From positions 7,006,001-7,070,000 of the forward strand of contig OY720099.1 of NCBI GenBank assembly GCA_963082875.1: a DNA stretch of 64,000 nucleotides, read 5' to 3'. A model generated the notes under the pieces. It searched no databases. It was not told the origin of the DNA and saw only the letters and a list, made by a program, of their open reading frames with translations. The DNA comes from Corella eumyota (lineage: Eukaryota > Chordata > Ascidiacea > Phlebobranchia > Corellidae). Position 1 is the first letter of the stretch. Every line of letters begins with the position of its first letter. Shown one piece after another: positions 24,386 to 36,800 of the stretch. The position numbers and the translations under genes were made by a program.

Positions 24386-27300
24386 ATGATATTATATTTT
24401 GCTCTGGCAATATTAATAAGTAAAACATATTGTTTCGATGTTCCAAACCATCACGAAGCGTGTATTAAATACAACAACCCTAACTATAAAGTAAATTCTG
24501 ATAATGTTAATGTAACTTGCTGTTGGGGGTATGAAAAAAATTGTTTATTGCAACATAAATTTGGAAGTGAAACTAAAAATTGTAAAACAGAAAAACAACT
24601 TAATGATTTTTGGAAGCTAGTAAGATATTTTTTGTTATAAATCTAAGCAATTTACTATATATAACATTAGTTACATACATTTTTGTCTATACTTTTATTA
24701 TACTTTAAATTCCAAAAATTTAAACTAGAATTAAATCAAATTTTAATTAAAAAGATGGTATTTAATTTTAAATTACATTTTCGTATGTTTGTTGTTCAAA
24801 CAAAATTAAATTAGGTTCTTTAGCACCTAATAACAATGTTTGTATATAGGCCAATAAATCAATAAAATTAAATTAAGCTTCTGTAATAACATTTTTATTT
24901 ATATCTTAATGGTAGGGTTTTAATTTACAATATTTTGTAAATTCAGATGTTTTTTGTTACAGGCAGATTTTGGATACATTGAAGAAAGGAAAACAGAAGA
25001 AACAGTATTTTGTAAACCGAAGAACAAAAATGATTCGTATTTAAAATGCTCTAGGTAAAACTTTACTTAAAAATCTTCATTTTTTTTTTCTAAGACTCAA
25101 ATAATTTTTTCTAAAACAATATGTTATATTACCTACTATATACACACAAGTTAAATTTAGATTCCTCCGGTATTGCAATGCTGGGAATTTGTATCTTGAT
25201 TTAACTAATTTACATCAACCTAATAATAAGGACAAATTTCGAGAAGATGTTTTCAACAAGGGTCAGATCGGTGGTTATTGTGACCTTGATGAAAAAACTT
25301 TAAAAAATCATGGGGGTCATAAAAGCTCATTGCAATCTTGGTAATTAGAAAATAAACATTTATTTTTAAAAAACTTAGTTTTTAGGTAACTGTAATAAAT
25401 GCTAAAAATTTAAATTTTTTTTTGAAAATCTACTGATGGCATGGTGTAATGGTTTGAATCTTTGGCTTTACTACGGATGGTCATGGGTTCGATTTCCACT
25501 GTTTCCTTGTTTTTTTTGTTAATTTTATGTTTCTTATTCCTAGGTATGCAGAATTGCAAAACTTTACATCACTTTCGTTTCAACCAATGCAACAATCAGA
25601 GCACTGTGATGTCACAATCAACAAAACAGTTGTGTTTATGAAATTAGACTTTGGCGGGAATATGTTTCATCATTTTTGTGATTTTTTTAACCTTTATCTG
25701 TCGCAACATTACAATGGTTCGTGGTTTGGAAAAGATATACAGATTGTTATGTGGGACACAGTAAGAATTTACATTTTTTTATTTAACTTTTCAATTTAAA
25801 TACATTTCCTTGATGTAATAAGGTTAAATTTACAGTCCAAACATAAAGTAACTTTGTTGCTGTAAAGATTTTTTGACTTAGCAGAAGAAATTCATGTAAT
25901 AACTTTATTAATCTATGACATAAAAGCAGTGGGGATTAAACCTGCAACCTCATATGTAGTTCTTGTAATACCTTACTCAACTGCGCAATGACATGAATGC
26001 AGTGGAGATTAAACCTATGATCTCATATGAGGATGCTCAGTACCTTAACTACTAAGGCGGGCGCAGAATTTGAGGGAATGAAAAATATAGGAAACCAAAA
26101 AAGGAGAGGCGGAACCTTATCAAAATAAAACCTGGAAATTGCGTTGACTGTTTATTTGTATTTAGGTTAATAATATTTTAAAAATTGAACTTTATTTCCC
26201 AAAAGAGGGTTAGAGTAAGCTGGGGTTAATAAAAAGTGTCCCATTGTCAGTATTTGATATTTGATCAAATGACAGTATCCTTAAATAAACAGTCAATGCA
26301 ATTTCCACGTTTTTATTATTTAAGATTCCGCCTCTTCTTTTTTTACTTTTCTTTTATTTCCGTCCCTCATTTTCGGGCAACCCCTTGTAGCTGCACCCAG
26401 AAAAAAAAATTTAAAAAATATGATTCCAAAACTAAAAATTTGTACTAATAATATTACATTTTTTAACACAGGCAACTACTTACTATTGGGACCCATTTGC
26501 CGATTCATGGAATGTTTTTACATCCCACCCTGTACTTCCTCTCCTTGAATGGAAGGGGAAAAGGGTTTGTATCAAGGATGTTTTGTTTCCCTTTTTACCC
26601 AGGATGAGAGGGGGGCTATACTATAACTCTTACATTGTAAGTTTATGTAATAATAAAGTCCCTTAACGGTTTATTAGAACTTTTAAAAGCAATAAGTGGG
26701 GATCATTTTTGTGGGGGGGGTAAATACCTTGTAAATTGGTAGATTATGGGTGTTGACCAGAGTTTTTTTTATGCAATTAATTTTTTTTTTCTTTTTTACA
26801 AGATTTAAAGCAAAATACATATTTTGTCATTTCATTTTACATTTTTTTTTAATTAAATTTTTTTTTTTTTTATTTTTGACTTTGCAGCCATCCCCCTGCT
26901 CTGGCTCAAACCTATTTAAAGCCTTCTCCGAACATTTTCTACACAGAATGGGGGTCAAGCAACATGGACCTTTAATCAAAAACAACAAACCCGTTATTAG
27001 GGTGACATTACTACAACGGGGTAACCCCCAGAAAGAAAACGTTTACCGACAAATTAAAAATCAAGATAAACTGGTTGAGATTCTAAATGGATTTCAGGAT
27101 TTTTTTGTTAAGGTAATTCTAATTTATTCATAAATGTAAATTGGTGCTAATAGTTTAAAATTAGGTTTTAAAATTGCAACCAATATTGTATTAAAGGGTG
27201 GATGGTTTGTTCTTGTTGTATTTTACTTTAATAATTAATCAAACAAATTGAATTTATATTATTTAAACTACCACTAACACAAAGCTTATAAATAATTTAT

Positions 27301-28145
27301 TTTCTTTTGTTGTTTAGGTTGTAGAGTATGATTGGCAAACTATAAGCTTTAAAGAACAGTTAGAAATAACTCATAATACCGATATATTTATTGGTATGCA
27401 TGGAGCTGGGTTAACTCATTTCTTATTCTTACCTGACTGGGCTGTTGCATTTGAATTGTAAGTAATAAAAATGTAATCAGATAAAATTACAAAAAGGGGA
27501 TAAAAATGGAAATAAATGTTTTTTTAAAATATTTGTTTAAACCAAATTTTTACTTAAGATTGTCTTGGTTTTTAACTATTCGGCAGCATGGTGTAGTGGC
27601 CAAAACACTTGGCTTTACTATATAAAATCCTGGGTTTGATCCCCACTACTGTCATGTTGTAGCCCGCTTAAGTAAGATGTTATAAACGGTATAAACTCCT
27701 GCGGAGCTAGCAAACAATCAGCAGTTTAATTATCAGGCAAATATTATTAATAATATCCCAAATTGCTAAAGGCAACTTAAGAGTGGATCGGGGTTACTCT
27801 ATGTTAAGGTTGTGAAGTCAACCTTTTCACATGGAAGATGAATAAATGTAAATTAACAATTGATTTTTATTTAGGTATAACTGTTTGGACAAAAATTGTT
27901 ATTACGATTTAGCCCGATTGCGTGGGGTCAATTATATCACCTGGCCCGAAGATGAAGTTTATAAACCAACCCCCCATGATCAGGGCACCCACTATCGCTA
28001 TGGTGATAACCCCAAGTTTTGGAACTGGTCGTTTGACCCAAAAAAATTTGGGGAGCTTATCTCGGGCGCAAGAAATAAAGTTTTGGCACATGAAAAATTT
28101 CATGATTTTTGGAAGCAAAATAAAATAAAAAAAAATGAACTCTAA
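24386..28145 (+). CDS. EOGT: EOGT-like O-GlcNAc transferase, tandem copy A
   Basis: Eight exons: 24386-24619, 24963-25054, 25161-25340, 25544-25760, 26472-26636, 26888-27112, 27318-27457 and 27875-28145. They give 507 aa. A signal peptide ([16 protein letters not shown]) is followed by CCWGYEKNC (human CWGYEKSC), [17 protein letters not shown], and [20 protein letters not shown] with VMWDT (human [25 protein letters not shown]). Then come [21 protein letters not shown], and [20 protein letters not shown] with DWAVAFEL. The C-terminus KKNEL resembles an ER-retrieval signal (human HDEL). EOGT transfers GlcNAc to Ser/Thr of EGF repeats in the ER lumen, for example on Notch. This copy keeps the most human-like motifs of the three. 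Confidence 0.94.
25436..25512 (+). mobile_element. tRNA-derived SINE, head-only fragment
   Basis: Only the tRNA-like head is visible: GGCATGGTGTAATGGTTTGA with GGGTTCGATTTCCACTG. It lies in the intron of EOGT copy A just before the acceptor at 25543, and no tail follows. Confidence 0.65.
25801..26066 (-). mobile_element. tRNA-derived SINE, decayed, with duplicated head
   Basis: Reversed copy in EOGT copy A. Tail remnants (CCTTGATGTAATAAGG) lie at the left. At the right there are two successive head remnants, AGCAGTGGGGATTAAACCTG at about 25926 and GCAGTGGAGATTAAACCTAT at about 26000. This indicates a local duplication or insertion of one copy next to another. Confidence 0.6.
27348..27466 (+). 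repeat. 119-bp near-identical tract, copy in EOGT A
   Basis: This tract starts with TTTAAAGAACAGTTAGAAAT, ends nine bases into the following intron (GTAAGTAAT), and covers most of exon 7. It differs from the matching tract of copy B (32113-32231) at three bases and from that of copy C (37381-37499) at two, all silent. The sequence just outside it is diverged. Confidence 0.95.
27582..27850 (+). mobile_element. tRNA-derived SINE, full length, well preserved
   Basis: Forward copy with clear A-box-like GGTGTAGTGGCC, B-box-like GGTTTGATCCCCACTAC, the middle (TATAAACTCCTGCGGAGC) and the tail (ACATGGAAGATGAATAAATG). It lies in the last intron of EOGT copy A. Confidence 0.9.
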
Positions 28146-28793
28146 CTAATTTTATCACTGTATTTAATTTTTGTTTCTTAAAATTCTGTGTGATTTTAAT
28201 TTTAAAACTTTTTTTTTTCGATATTGCCTCTTTATTTTTTTAGGTGGTGTTATTGTTCTTTTATTTGTTACCTATATACGGATCACTGTCATTTAACTTA
28301 CTAACTTTCACTATATTGCAAGCAATCCTTTTTTTATTTGCCTTAATCAAGTTCGTACTCTAGTGTTTTAGCTTAAATTGAATGTGTTTTCAAGTGTTTT
28401 ATTTAACTCTTTTATCTACTGTCATATTTTTTAGTTAAACTTTTTGCCATTGTGAATAAACTTAGGTTTTACAATCAGGAAAAAGGGAGATTTATTAATA
28501 GGCAAAACAGGATGTAATTAAGTCATTTTCGAGCTCTGCTGTTTCCTATTTCCAACCCTGTCGTATTTAATGCTCTGTTGACTCATTATGGCTCGCGTGT
28601 TATTGAAACGCACGGTGGTGTTTTACGGCCTTTTCGTATAATAAGACTTAAAACATATGCGTAAAATACCTACTATTTAGACATTACTTGGTACTGTAAG
28701 ACGGCTTCTAATTATTATAATTGGTTTGGTGCCAAGTAGAACCTATTTGTCAGTAGCCTATAGAAAAATCAAAGTAGTAGGTACCGTACTAAA
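28146..28793. other. Gap between EOGT copies A and B
   Basis: About 650 bp with the 3' UTR of copy A and the promoter of copy B. I recognise no repeat or motif. Confidence 0.4.
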
Positions 28794-31700
28794 ATGAAGT
28801 TGTATGTTTTGATATCGTATGTAAGCTTGGTATATAGTTATGACTGGAAAAGTCTAAATTTAGTAGATAGTCATATACCGCAAGTTTTTGCCAATCAACC
28901 TGAAGTAAAACAGCGTTGTTTAGACGATATTAACTGCCCGTATAAGGTAAATGCTTGTTAATATATTTTACTGTTTTTAACGGGTATTTTAAATTAATTG
29001 TTCTTGCTATGTGCTGTAAATTAGTTGGCTTTATTTATGGTAAGTGTTACAGTTTACAGTTTAAAAACTAATAAATTAACGCTTTATAATTAAAAACACT
29101 ATGTGTTTCGGCTTGTATAATTATAGTAAAATAACGTATTAATAAAATTTTTATGCCCAGGTTGAAATAAAAATAACCAGCCCTAATAAAAACGCTTTAT
29201 ATTATTTGTATATACGTGTAATTATTTTTTTTAATAATCCTTTAAATGTTTTTTTAAATCCCATAATGTTGCGAAAAACAATTTTTTCATAGAAAGTGAT
29301 AGAAAATAACGAAGGGGCATGTTGGGGGTTCGAACCCGAGTGCGAGGAGGTATCGAGGTGGGGGAATAAAATGGAAACACTGGATTGTGCTAACGAAAGA
29401 ATAAAGAACAGATATTGGAGACAGGTGAAAAAAAATTTAAAATAAAAATCAGTAAATTTTTGGGTCACTTGTACTTAACGGTTCTCGGAAAATCTTAGAA
29501 AAGTTAAGTACGAGAAAAAGTTAGCTGGGACCGCAAAGTACGAGGGTTTTTTGAGAACCGTTTAGTACAAGTGATCCAAACTTACTATTTAAAACCTTGA
29601 TAAATTTTTTCGTTGTATTTAAAAAAAAATAAAACTTAACTTAATTAAAAAAAGATTGAATTAAAAATCGCTATTTTTATTTACTATAACAGGCTGATTT
29701 CGGATATTTAAAAGAAAGGTTAGCGGAGCTAGAAAAAAATAAAGTTTGCAAAGCTGATCAACAAGAAAAGTCTACACTAAATTGCGTACAGTAAGTAAAA
29801 CGTGGGCAGATTCTAGGTGTGACGTCATTTACCCACGCGGAAATAAAATTGATGACGTAATCTCCGTATTTGAAAAAAAATTTTAAAGCTACACAAAAAA
29901 ATTTTAAAAGCTACACATTTTGCATTTAATGCTGTACTTATTAAAACTAGCTTTTTAAGTTATTTTTGTGTCGAATATAATTATCTTTGAACAAGCAATT
30001 GATTTGGAAAGTTTCATCATTATATATTTATCCTGTATATTAATGGATTAACTTGACTCGTGATTTAAATTACTGATAACGACTTACAAAAAAATTCCAA
30101 ACCAATTTTGTATTTACTTCCTTGTTATTTAGTTTCCATATTTAGTTATTTGTTAAATGGTTTTAATAGCAGTAATTATTTTATAAACGAAAATTCGAAT
30201 TTTAATTTAAGCGCTTTACTGGTAAAGTATATTTATACACCTCAGATTGCTTTAACTTAAAACGATCCAAAAATGATCGTCTTTTATTTTTTCGTATTTA
30301 TTTATCCTCGATGTGGGAAGGTTGCCTCCACGACCTTAACTTAGAGTAACAACGGATACCCCAACCCAATCTTAAGTTGCCCCTAGCAGTTTGGGATATT
30401 ATAGATTATAACTTCCTGGTAATTAAGCTGATCAGTGGGGATCGAACCTAAGACCTCACGAAGTAAAGCCAAGTGTTTTGGCTACACCACACTGCCGGTA
30501 GTAGGTGAAAACAATTCAAAAACTGAAAAAGCATATATGTAAAATTGATTAAATTTATTCAACATTTTCAAAATATTTTAAGCATTTTCATTTTCAATTT
30601 AACACCATTATAATTTACATTTCACTTAAATTTTTATTAGGTATGGTTCTATGTGTACTTCGACTAATTTATATGTTGATCTACGCAAAATTAAAGAACG
30701 AATCGTAGAGAGAGATAGAGTGGTCTTACATAAAGGCGAGATAGGAGGAAATTGTAACCTAAACCAAGTGCTTTTAAACGAACTAACCAGCACGAAACGA
30801 CAGCTAACTTCATGGTAATTGAACACAAAATTGGGTTTTTAGGTTGAATTAGCGACAATTTTGTGTAAAAGTTCCAATATTTAAACTTCATTATTTGGAA
30901 TTTTTGCAATTAAAAAATTTTTTTTTTAACAAAATTCTATTTAGGGGCGAATATCTATCGATGTACACCAATCTTGAGCATGACGTCACGTCACCAGAGC
31001 ATTGTGACGTCATATTCGACAAACCAGTCGTGTTTGTACAGTTAGATTTTGGGGGGAATATGTACCATCATTTTTGCGACTTTTTTAATCTTTATTTGAC
31101 GCAGTTTGCGAATAATTCTTGGTTTGGGACAGACGTGCAAGTCATAAGATGGGATTATGTGAGTAAAAACTTAAGTAATTTTAAAAGCCAAAATTATTTT
31201 CAGTTTTTTAATTTAAAATAATAAAAAAATCCCTTAAAAAAATCTGTTGAGTGTATTTTAGGGGGATCTTTTTCCCCCGATGGTAAGGGGTAAAATACCC
31301 CTATGGTAAGGGGTCATTTTTAAAGAGTACTTTTCCAAGGGTAAATTTTTTGGGTACACAATTTTAAAGGACTTTTTATTTTTTTATGTGGGGGGAAAGG
31401 TATTCAGGGGGGACTTTTTCTAAACCACTAATTGTTTACTTTTTTTTAATTTTTCAGTCTCCACGGTACGGAGAAATGTTCGGGGAATCGTGGGATGTAT
31501 TCACCGACTACCCCCACAAATCATTGTTCGACTACGCAGGAAAAAGACTTTGCTTTCCCAAGGCGACCTTCGCTTTTTTACCGAGGATGATTTTCGGATT
31601 GTTTTACAACACACCAGTGGTACAGCATAAAAATTTACTCTTTTACCCTAATTGTAATATAACTACCAGGTTTTATGCATTTTTAGGCATGTATTGCCGT

Positions 31701-32833
31701 AATATGTGCGTACTTTTATAATTTTTAGCAAGCATATTTTGTAAATTTGTAATTTAGGAAGTAGATTGTCGTGGTAGCAGCCTTTTCCAGGCATTCAAAG
31801 AACATTTCCTTTACCGAATGGGTGTAATCGACCAGACCGGGTCAAATTTAGTGCCACCGTTAGACGTCGTACTAGAGCGCATACAAGTAACCTTCCTAGA
31901 CCGAGGTGAAAACCCAAGGTACAAGGTTTACCGAAGAGCTTTAAATCAGGATGATATGATTAGCGCAATAACAGAAATACCAGATTTGGACGTAAAGGTA
32001 TTATGAGATATCCGCTTTGGACATGGTATATTAGAATGCCAATGTAAAAAGCTTAGTCTAAAACACAACATTTTTCTTATTGTAGCTTGTAAAGTACAAT
32101 AGGGATGTACCGTTTAAAGAACAGTTAGAAATAACTCATAATACCGATATATTTATCGGTATGCACGGAGCTGGGTTAACTCATTTCTTATTCTTACCCG
32201 ACTGGGCTGTTGCATTTGAATTGTAAGTAATTTTATTTATTTAAATACCTAGATAGCATTTTTTTTTTAAATTTACTTAAATCTTGTACTGTATCACCAT
32301 AAGATCCTAGGTTCGATTCCCACTGTTTCCATGCCGTACCGGCCTTGAGTAAGGTCATTTAAACGGTGTAAACTCCTGCTGAGCTAACACCTAATCAGTA
32401 GTTTAACTATCGGGCAACTACAATTAAAAATATCCTAATCTGCCAAAGGCAACCCGAGACTGGGAGGGGAAACTGATGTTACTCTATGTTAAGGTCGTAA
32501 AGTCAACCTTTCCACATCGAGGGTAAATAAATGTAAAAAATAAAAAAAACGGTAGTTGCTTATTTTTAAATTCTTCTCAGGTACAACTGTGGAGATATTA
32601 GATGTTATCGTGATTTACCGAGGCTCAGGGGGCTGCGTTATTTGACCTGGGAAGACGGGAGTAAAATCGAGGAGTTTGACAAGGACGAGCACGAAAATTA
32701 CGGAAAACACGCAAAATTTTGGAATTATAAGTTTGATGTTGAGGAGTTTGTGAGATTAGTTAAAAAAGCTAAATCCTGGGTACTCGAGCATGAAAGGTTC
32801 GCTCATTTAAGAAAAAATCACGAAGAGTTATAA
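28794..32833 (+). CDS. EOGT-like O-GlcNAc transferase, tandem copy B
   Basis: Nine exons: 28794-28946, 29293-29424, 29693-29790, 30641-30814, 30945-31158, 31458-31619, 31758-31997, 32086-32222 and 32581-32833. They give 520 aa. A signal peptide ([15 protein letters not shown]) is followed by CPYK and then ACWGFEPEC in a separate exon 2 (human [20 protein letters not shown]). Next come [69 protein letters not shown] and [16 protein letters not shown]. The C-terminus NHEEL fits an ER-retrieval signal. Exon 7 is one piece here but split in copy C. The frame is intact. Whether it still modifies EGF repeats cannot be told. Confidence 0.92.
29460..29579. mobile_element. Short MITE-like element with terminal inverted repeats
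   Basis: About 120 bp in intron 2 of EOGT copy B. The left end reads TTGGGTCACTTGTACTTAAC followed by GGTTCTCG. The right end, read reversed, is TTTGGATCACTTGTACTAAA followed by CGGTTCTC, giving inverted repeats of roughly 28 bp. Its centre holds one to two units of the same 30-bp motif (GTTAGCTGGGACCGCAAAGT) that makes up the minisatellites at 1257 and 2885. No transposase is present, so it would be non-autonomous. Confidence 0.8.
30298..30502 (-). mobile_element. tRNA-derived SINE, internally deleted
   Basis: Reversed copy in EOGT copy B, with a tail (TTTATCCTCGATGTGGGAAG) and a well-kept head (CAGTGGGGATCGAACCTAAG, then CACCACACTGCCGG). Most of the middle part is missing. Confidence 0.85.
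32113..32231 (+). repeat. 119-bp near-identical tract, copy in EOGT B
   Basis: Counterpart of 27348-27466 and 37381-37499. It differs at three silent positions from the tract in copy A and at five from that in copy C. Confidence 0.95.
32283..32537 (+). mobile_element. tRNA-derived SINE, nearly full length, head start decayed
   Basis: Forward copy in the last intron of EOGT copy B, 60 bp after the donor. It has GGTTCGATTCCCACTGTTTC, AAACTCCTGCTGAGC and the tail (TTTCCACATCGAGGGTAAAT). Copy A also has a SINE in the same orientation in its last intron, so one shared insertion before the duplication is possible. Confidence 0.85.
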
Positions 32834-33821
32834 TTTTAAGAACCTCCTTAATGGAGAGTTACCCTAATACGATGACCCGCTAAAATTTACCCCTTTTTTA
32901 CAATTTATATTAGTATATTTTACCCCACAGGTACCCTTTTTAGAATTAATATTTAAATACCCCCAGCCTTAACCCCCTTTACCTTTCCCCACAAAAAAAT
33001 TTGTTATACCCCTTAGCGTAAAAATTTTGGGTTCTTAGTATGTTCCCTTTAGGTTTAGTTATTTAGGGGTTACTGTCTTGTATTAAGAGGGAGGGTTATT
33101 TTTACAAAGGTTTGTTTTAAAATTTTAAAGTTATGCAACACAATTTAAATTCAATATTGCCTTTTTATCGGAAAAATTTTTTATTATGCATTTTTCCATT
33201 TTTTAATTTATTTAATTTTCTTTTAAACCCAGAAGTTTTCAAATTTATTTTATATGCATTTTTTTCACTATGTTGCTATTATTTATCGTTTTTGTTGCTA
33301 GGTATATTACAGGCGATTATTCAAGCAAATATTTTATGTATACTGTATGTTATTTAAATAAAGTCTAACTTATGCAATTTAAACTGTATTATTTCAAATT
33401 CAGAATAAATTGATATTATAGTAAATCAACTGAATCCATAATTTTATAACAATGGTATTAACAGCTTTTTATAAGGTCAAAACATTTCTATAAAAAGACA
33501 GACATAAAAACAATTTATATTTAAATTCATAATATTATGAATACGAGTAGGAAGCTATTAAAGCATCAATCCAGTTATAACTGTCTATAGTATTACATAC
33601 TAAACGCATGGTCTATCAAGCGTTGATAACTGAGCTGTTACAAATAGTGTAAATTGAGTAGGGGTAATACCAACTTAAATTAAACAATGTGTTTTACTTA
33701 AAATATATTACTAGTAAGGTTACTAGATTGGAATGCTTATAGGTTATTTAATAGCATTAGGCAAAAAGCATAAATTATTAACGTTTTTATATGAGTGGTA
33801 ATAGATTATAAAGTAATAAAA
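32834..33821. other. Gap between EOGT copies B and C
   Basis: About 1 kb. The left 250 bp is rich in CCCC and TTT runs and is probably 3' UTR. I see no other gene. Confidence 0.4.
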
Positions 33822-36800
33822 ATGTGGCATTTGTTTCTAGATATGTCGATTTTAGTAGATAATTTAGTTGTTATTGTGATCTGTTTAATTTGTACGGAAA
33901 ATGGAATTGAAGGCATGTTAACATTAGATTTACCAGAAATTCACAAAAATATTTTTTTAAAGCGGAAATTGCCAGAAAAATGTGCCCAAACACCAAAGTG
34001 CAAGGTAATGTGTATTATGAATAAAAAGGCCTAATTTCAACTTTAAAATTCTATAAATATAGTTAAAATAAAAGCTGTCGATTCTTTACTGATAATACCG
34101 GAAAATGAATATCCTTTTTAATCTTAATAGATAGACCGTGTGTTTTTATAAAAAAAAACCAACTGCTTTTTTACCCACTCAATATTTACTTAGAATTACT
34201 TATATTTTTTTGAAGTGTAGCGCATTGAATTATAATAAAACTAATAATACTTTATTGTTTTAATATTGCCAATACCCTTCTTTAAAAAAATCTTTTTTCA
34301 TCTGAATAAGAATGTTTTCCTTGCTAAAATCTTATTTTTGTCCAAATTTAAATTTTTACCCTTTAACGCTTTGTTTAGAACGGGCCTGGGTGTTATGGTT
34401 ACGAAGATGATTGTGAGGGTCGTAAGTTCGAACCCGACTGGCCGCAATTTTGTGGGAAACAAGAAAAATGGAAATACTGGACCCAAGTAAAAAAAAAATT
34501 TTCTGAAAAATCTAAAAACCAACATCAAGAAATAATTGACATATTTATATCAGATTTTCACGTACTTTTAAATACAAATCAAGTTTGCGTTTTTTAAAGG
34601 GTGACTCTGGTTATATTAGAGCAAAAAATGATCAGATGGGGGACATATGTAAAAGTAAAAATCATTCCTCTTTTATTTGTACAGAGTGAGTATTTTTAAA
34701 TCTATTTCAGTTTAATTCGTTATGTTAATGTTATGCTTGAATTGTTGCAAATACTTTTACTATACGGTATCCTAAACATAAAACATTTTAAACCAGATTT
34801 GTTTCAGCTATATTTTAAAAATGTTAAACTTGCCAACTAATGGAAACAAATTACCAGCGATGCGATGGTTAGAACATTTGAATTCACCACATAAAGTCCT
34901 GGGTTTGATTTCCACTGTTTCCATACTGTAACACCCTTGAGTAAAGCAATAAAACACCCACGCCAAATATCAATAGGTCAAAATTGGGAAATTATAATAA
35001 ATAATTTTTAAAACTTTTAAATTCTCGAGACTGGTAGGGTAACATTACTCTTAGGTTTAGGACGCAAAGTTTACATATTCCCACACCGGGGATAAGTAAA
35101 TACAAAAAAAATCTGGTTAATAAAAAAAATTAACTTTAAAAAAATAAAACTAAAAAATTTGATCCTTAAAAATACTTTTTGAATAGACGGATGCAATATT
35201 GCAAAGGCCGAAACATTTTTCTGGATTTTCGTCGCGAAAGACAAAATAAATATCAACAACATCCTGATCACGTGTTCTGGAAGGGGGAAATTGGCGGAAA
35301 ATGTGAAGTAAACGAGGGTGAAATAGAAAAAAGAGAAACGCCAGGGGTGGACGGAAATCTTAGATCATGGTAAAAAAATTTGGCAAATTTTTCATAAAAA
35401 AATTTTGCTTTAAAAATAAAAAATGTACTTCAAAAAAAAAATAAATAAATAAACAGGTTTCCTGAATTACGGAACTTCTCGAACATCAATTTTTACAAAG
35501 ACGAAATTGACAACCATTCAGACTGTGAACTGATTATAAGCAAGCCAACCGTGATTATGAAACTGGATCAGGGTGATAATATGTATCATCATTTTTGCGG
35601 CCTCTTAAACTTGTACATGACACTGCTGTTAAACGACTCAATTGAATTTAGTAAAGACTTTTACGTGGTGAAGTGGGATTGGGTAAACATTTTAAAATAA
35701 TTTAAATATAATTTAATTTATCCTTAATTAAAAAAAATCGAACAGTGCAGCGTGTTACCCAATTTAAATAGTTATTAGGCATTTTAGTAATAGCGCCCCT
35801 GTTTAGACCAAATAAATAATAAAATTATTGGTTTCAGACTTGTCGCGTGGAGTTTTACAAAATGAAAGAAGTTGGAATCAAACACAAGACCTTATTTTAA
35901 TGATATATAGCATTGTCATTTTGCTACATAATTATTTCCAAAAATAGCTACAGAATTAAAGCGATGGCATAAAATTATACGATTTTTTTATGATTTTTTA
36001 AAATTGTTATTAATTTTTTTTTATTTTGCAGTCCAGACGGGGTTATGTCGGTTATTTTCCCTCGTCCTGGGACGTTTTTACCCAACACGAAATGTTGGAC
36101 GTTCGCGAGTGGGCCGGCAAAAGAGTTTGTTTAAAAATCGTTTTGTTTCCATTACTACCTCGCATGCTGTTGGGGTTGTTTTATAATTCACCGTTGGTAT
36201 ACTAAAGTTTTTTTTATATTTTATTTAAAGCTTAATTTATTTTGTATATATCTTTATCCCCGATGTGGGTAGGTCGAATGCGCGACCTAAACATAGAGTA
36301 ACGTCAGTTACCCCGACCCAGTCTCGAGTTGCCTTTAGCTTTACAGCATAAATAAAGAATAACATTATTACTCCAACTTAGCCCTTAATTCCCTTAGTCT
36401 GTTTTAGATATTATAGACCTATGTTGTTTTCAAGCCCTGTATAAATTAATAAACATGAAAGGTGCGGGAATCGAACTCAAAGTCACATGTAGTGATGCCT
36501 AGCATTTTTATCAACTGTTGGTGTAAAATAATTTATAAAATTTTGTTTTGTCCAGGGAGATGAATGTAAGGGATCTGGATTGGTAAAATCTTTTACTCAA
36601 TTTTTTTTGCATCGAATGAAAATAATTCAGGTTAAAAATATTATAAATAACTTAAATGGACAACAAAAAAATTTCCCCCAAGAATAGTTTTTAAAAATTT
36701 TTAAGGCCATGTTATAGAATTTATATAAATATTATTTTTCACCTTTTAGTATTTTAAAAAAGTTTAACGTACACTATACTAACAAACAACCTTTCAACCA

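Noticed and set aside
29293-29424. Possible second tRNA-derived SINE family shared with 34379-34486
   Set aside because: Both contain a B-box-like TTCGAACCCGA and a shared ATGGAAAYACTGGA stretch. On translation both are the homologous second exon of EOGT copies B and C (ACWGFEPEC and CYGYEDDC) with correct splice phase, so the similarity is due to coding homology.
35790-35935. Possible decayed SINE in EOGT copy C
   Set aside because: Only a short stretch (AAGTTGGAATCAAACACAAG) resembles the head. This was not enough to list it as a copy.
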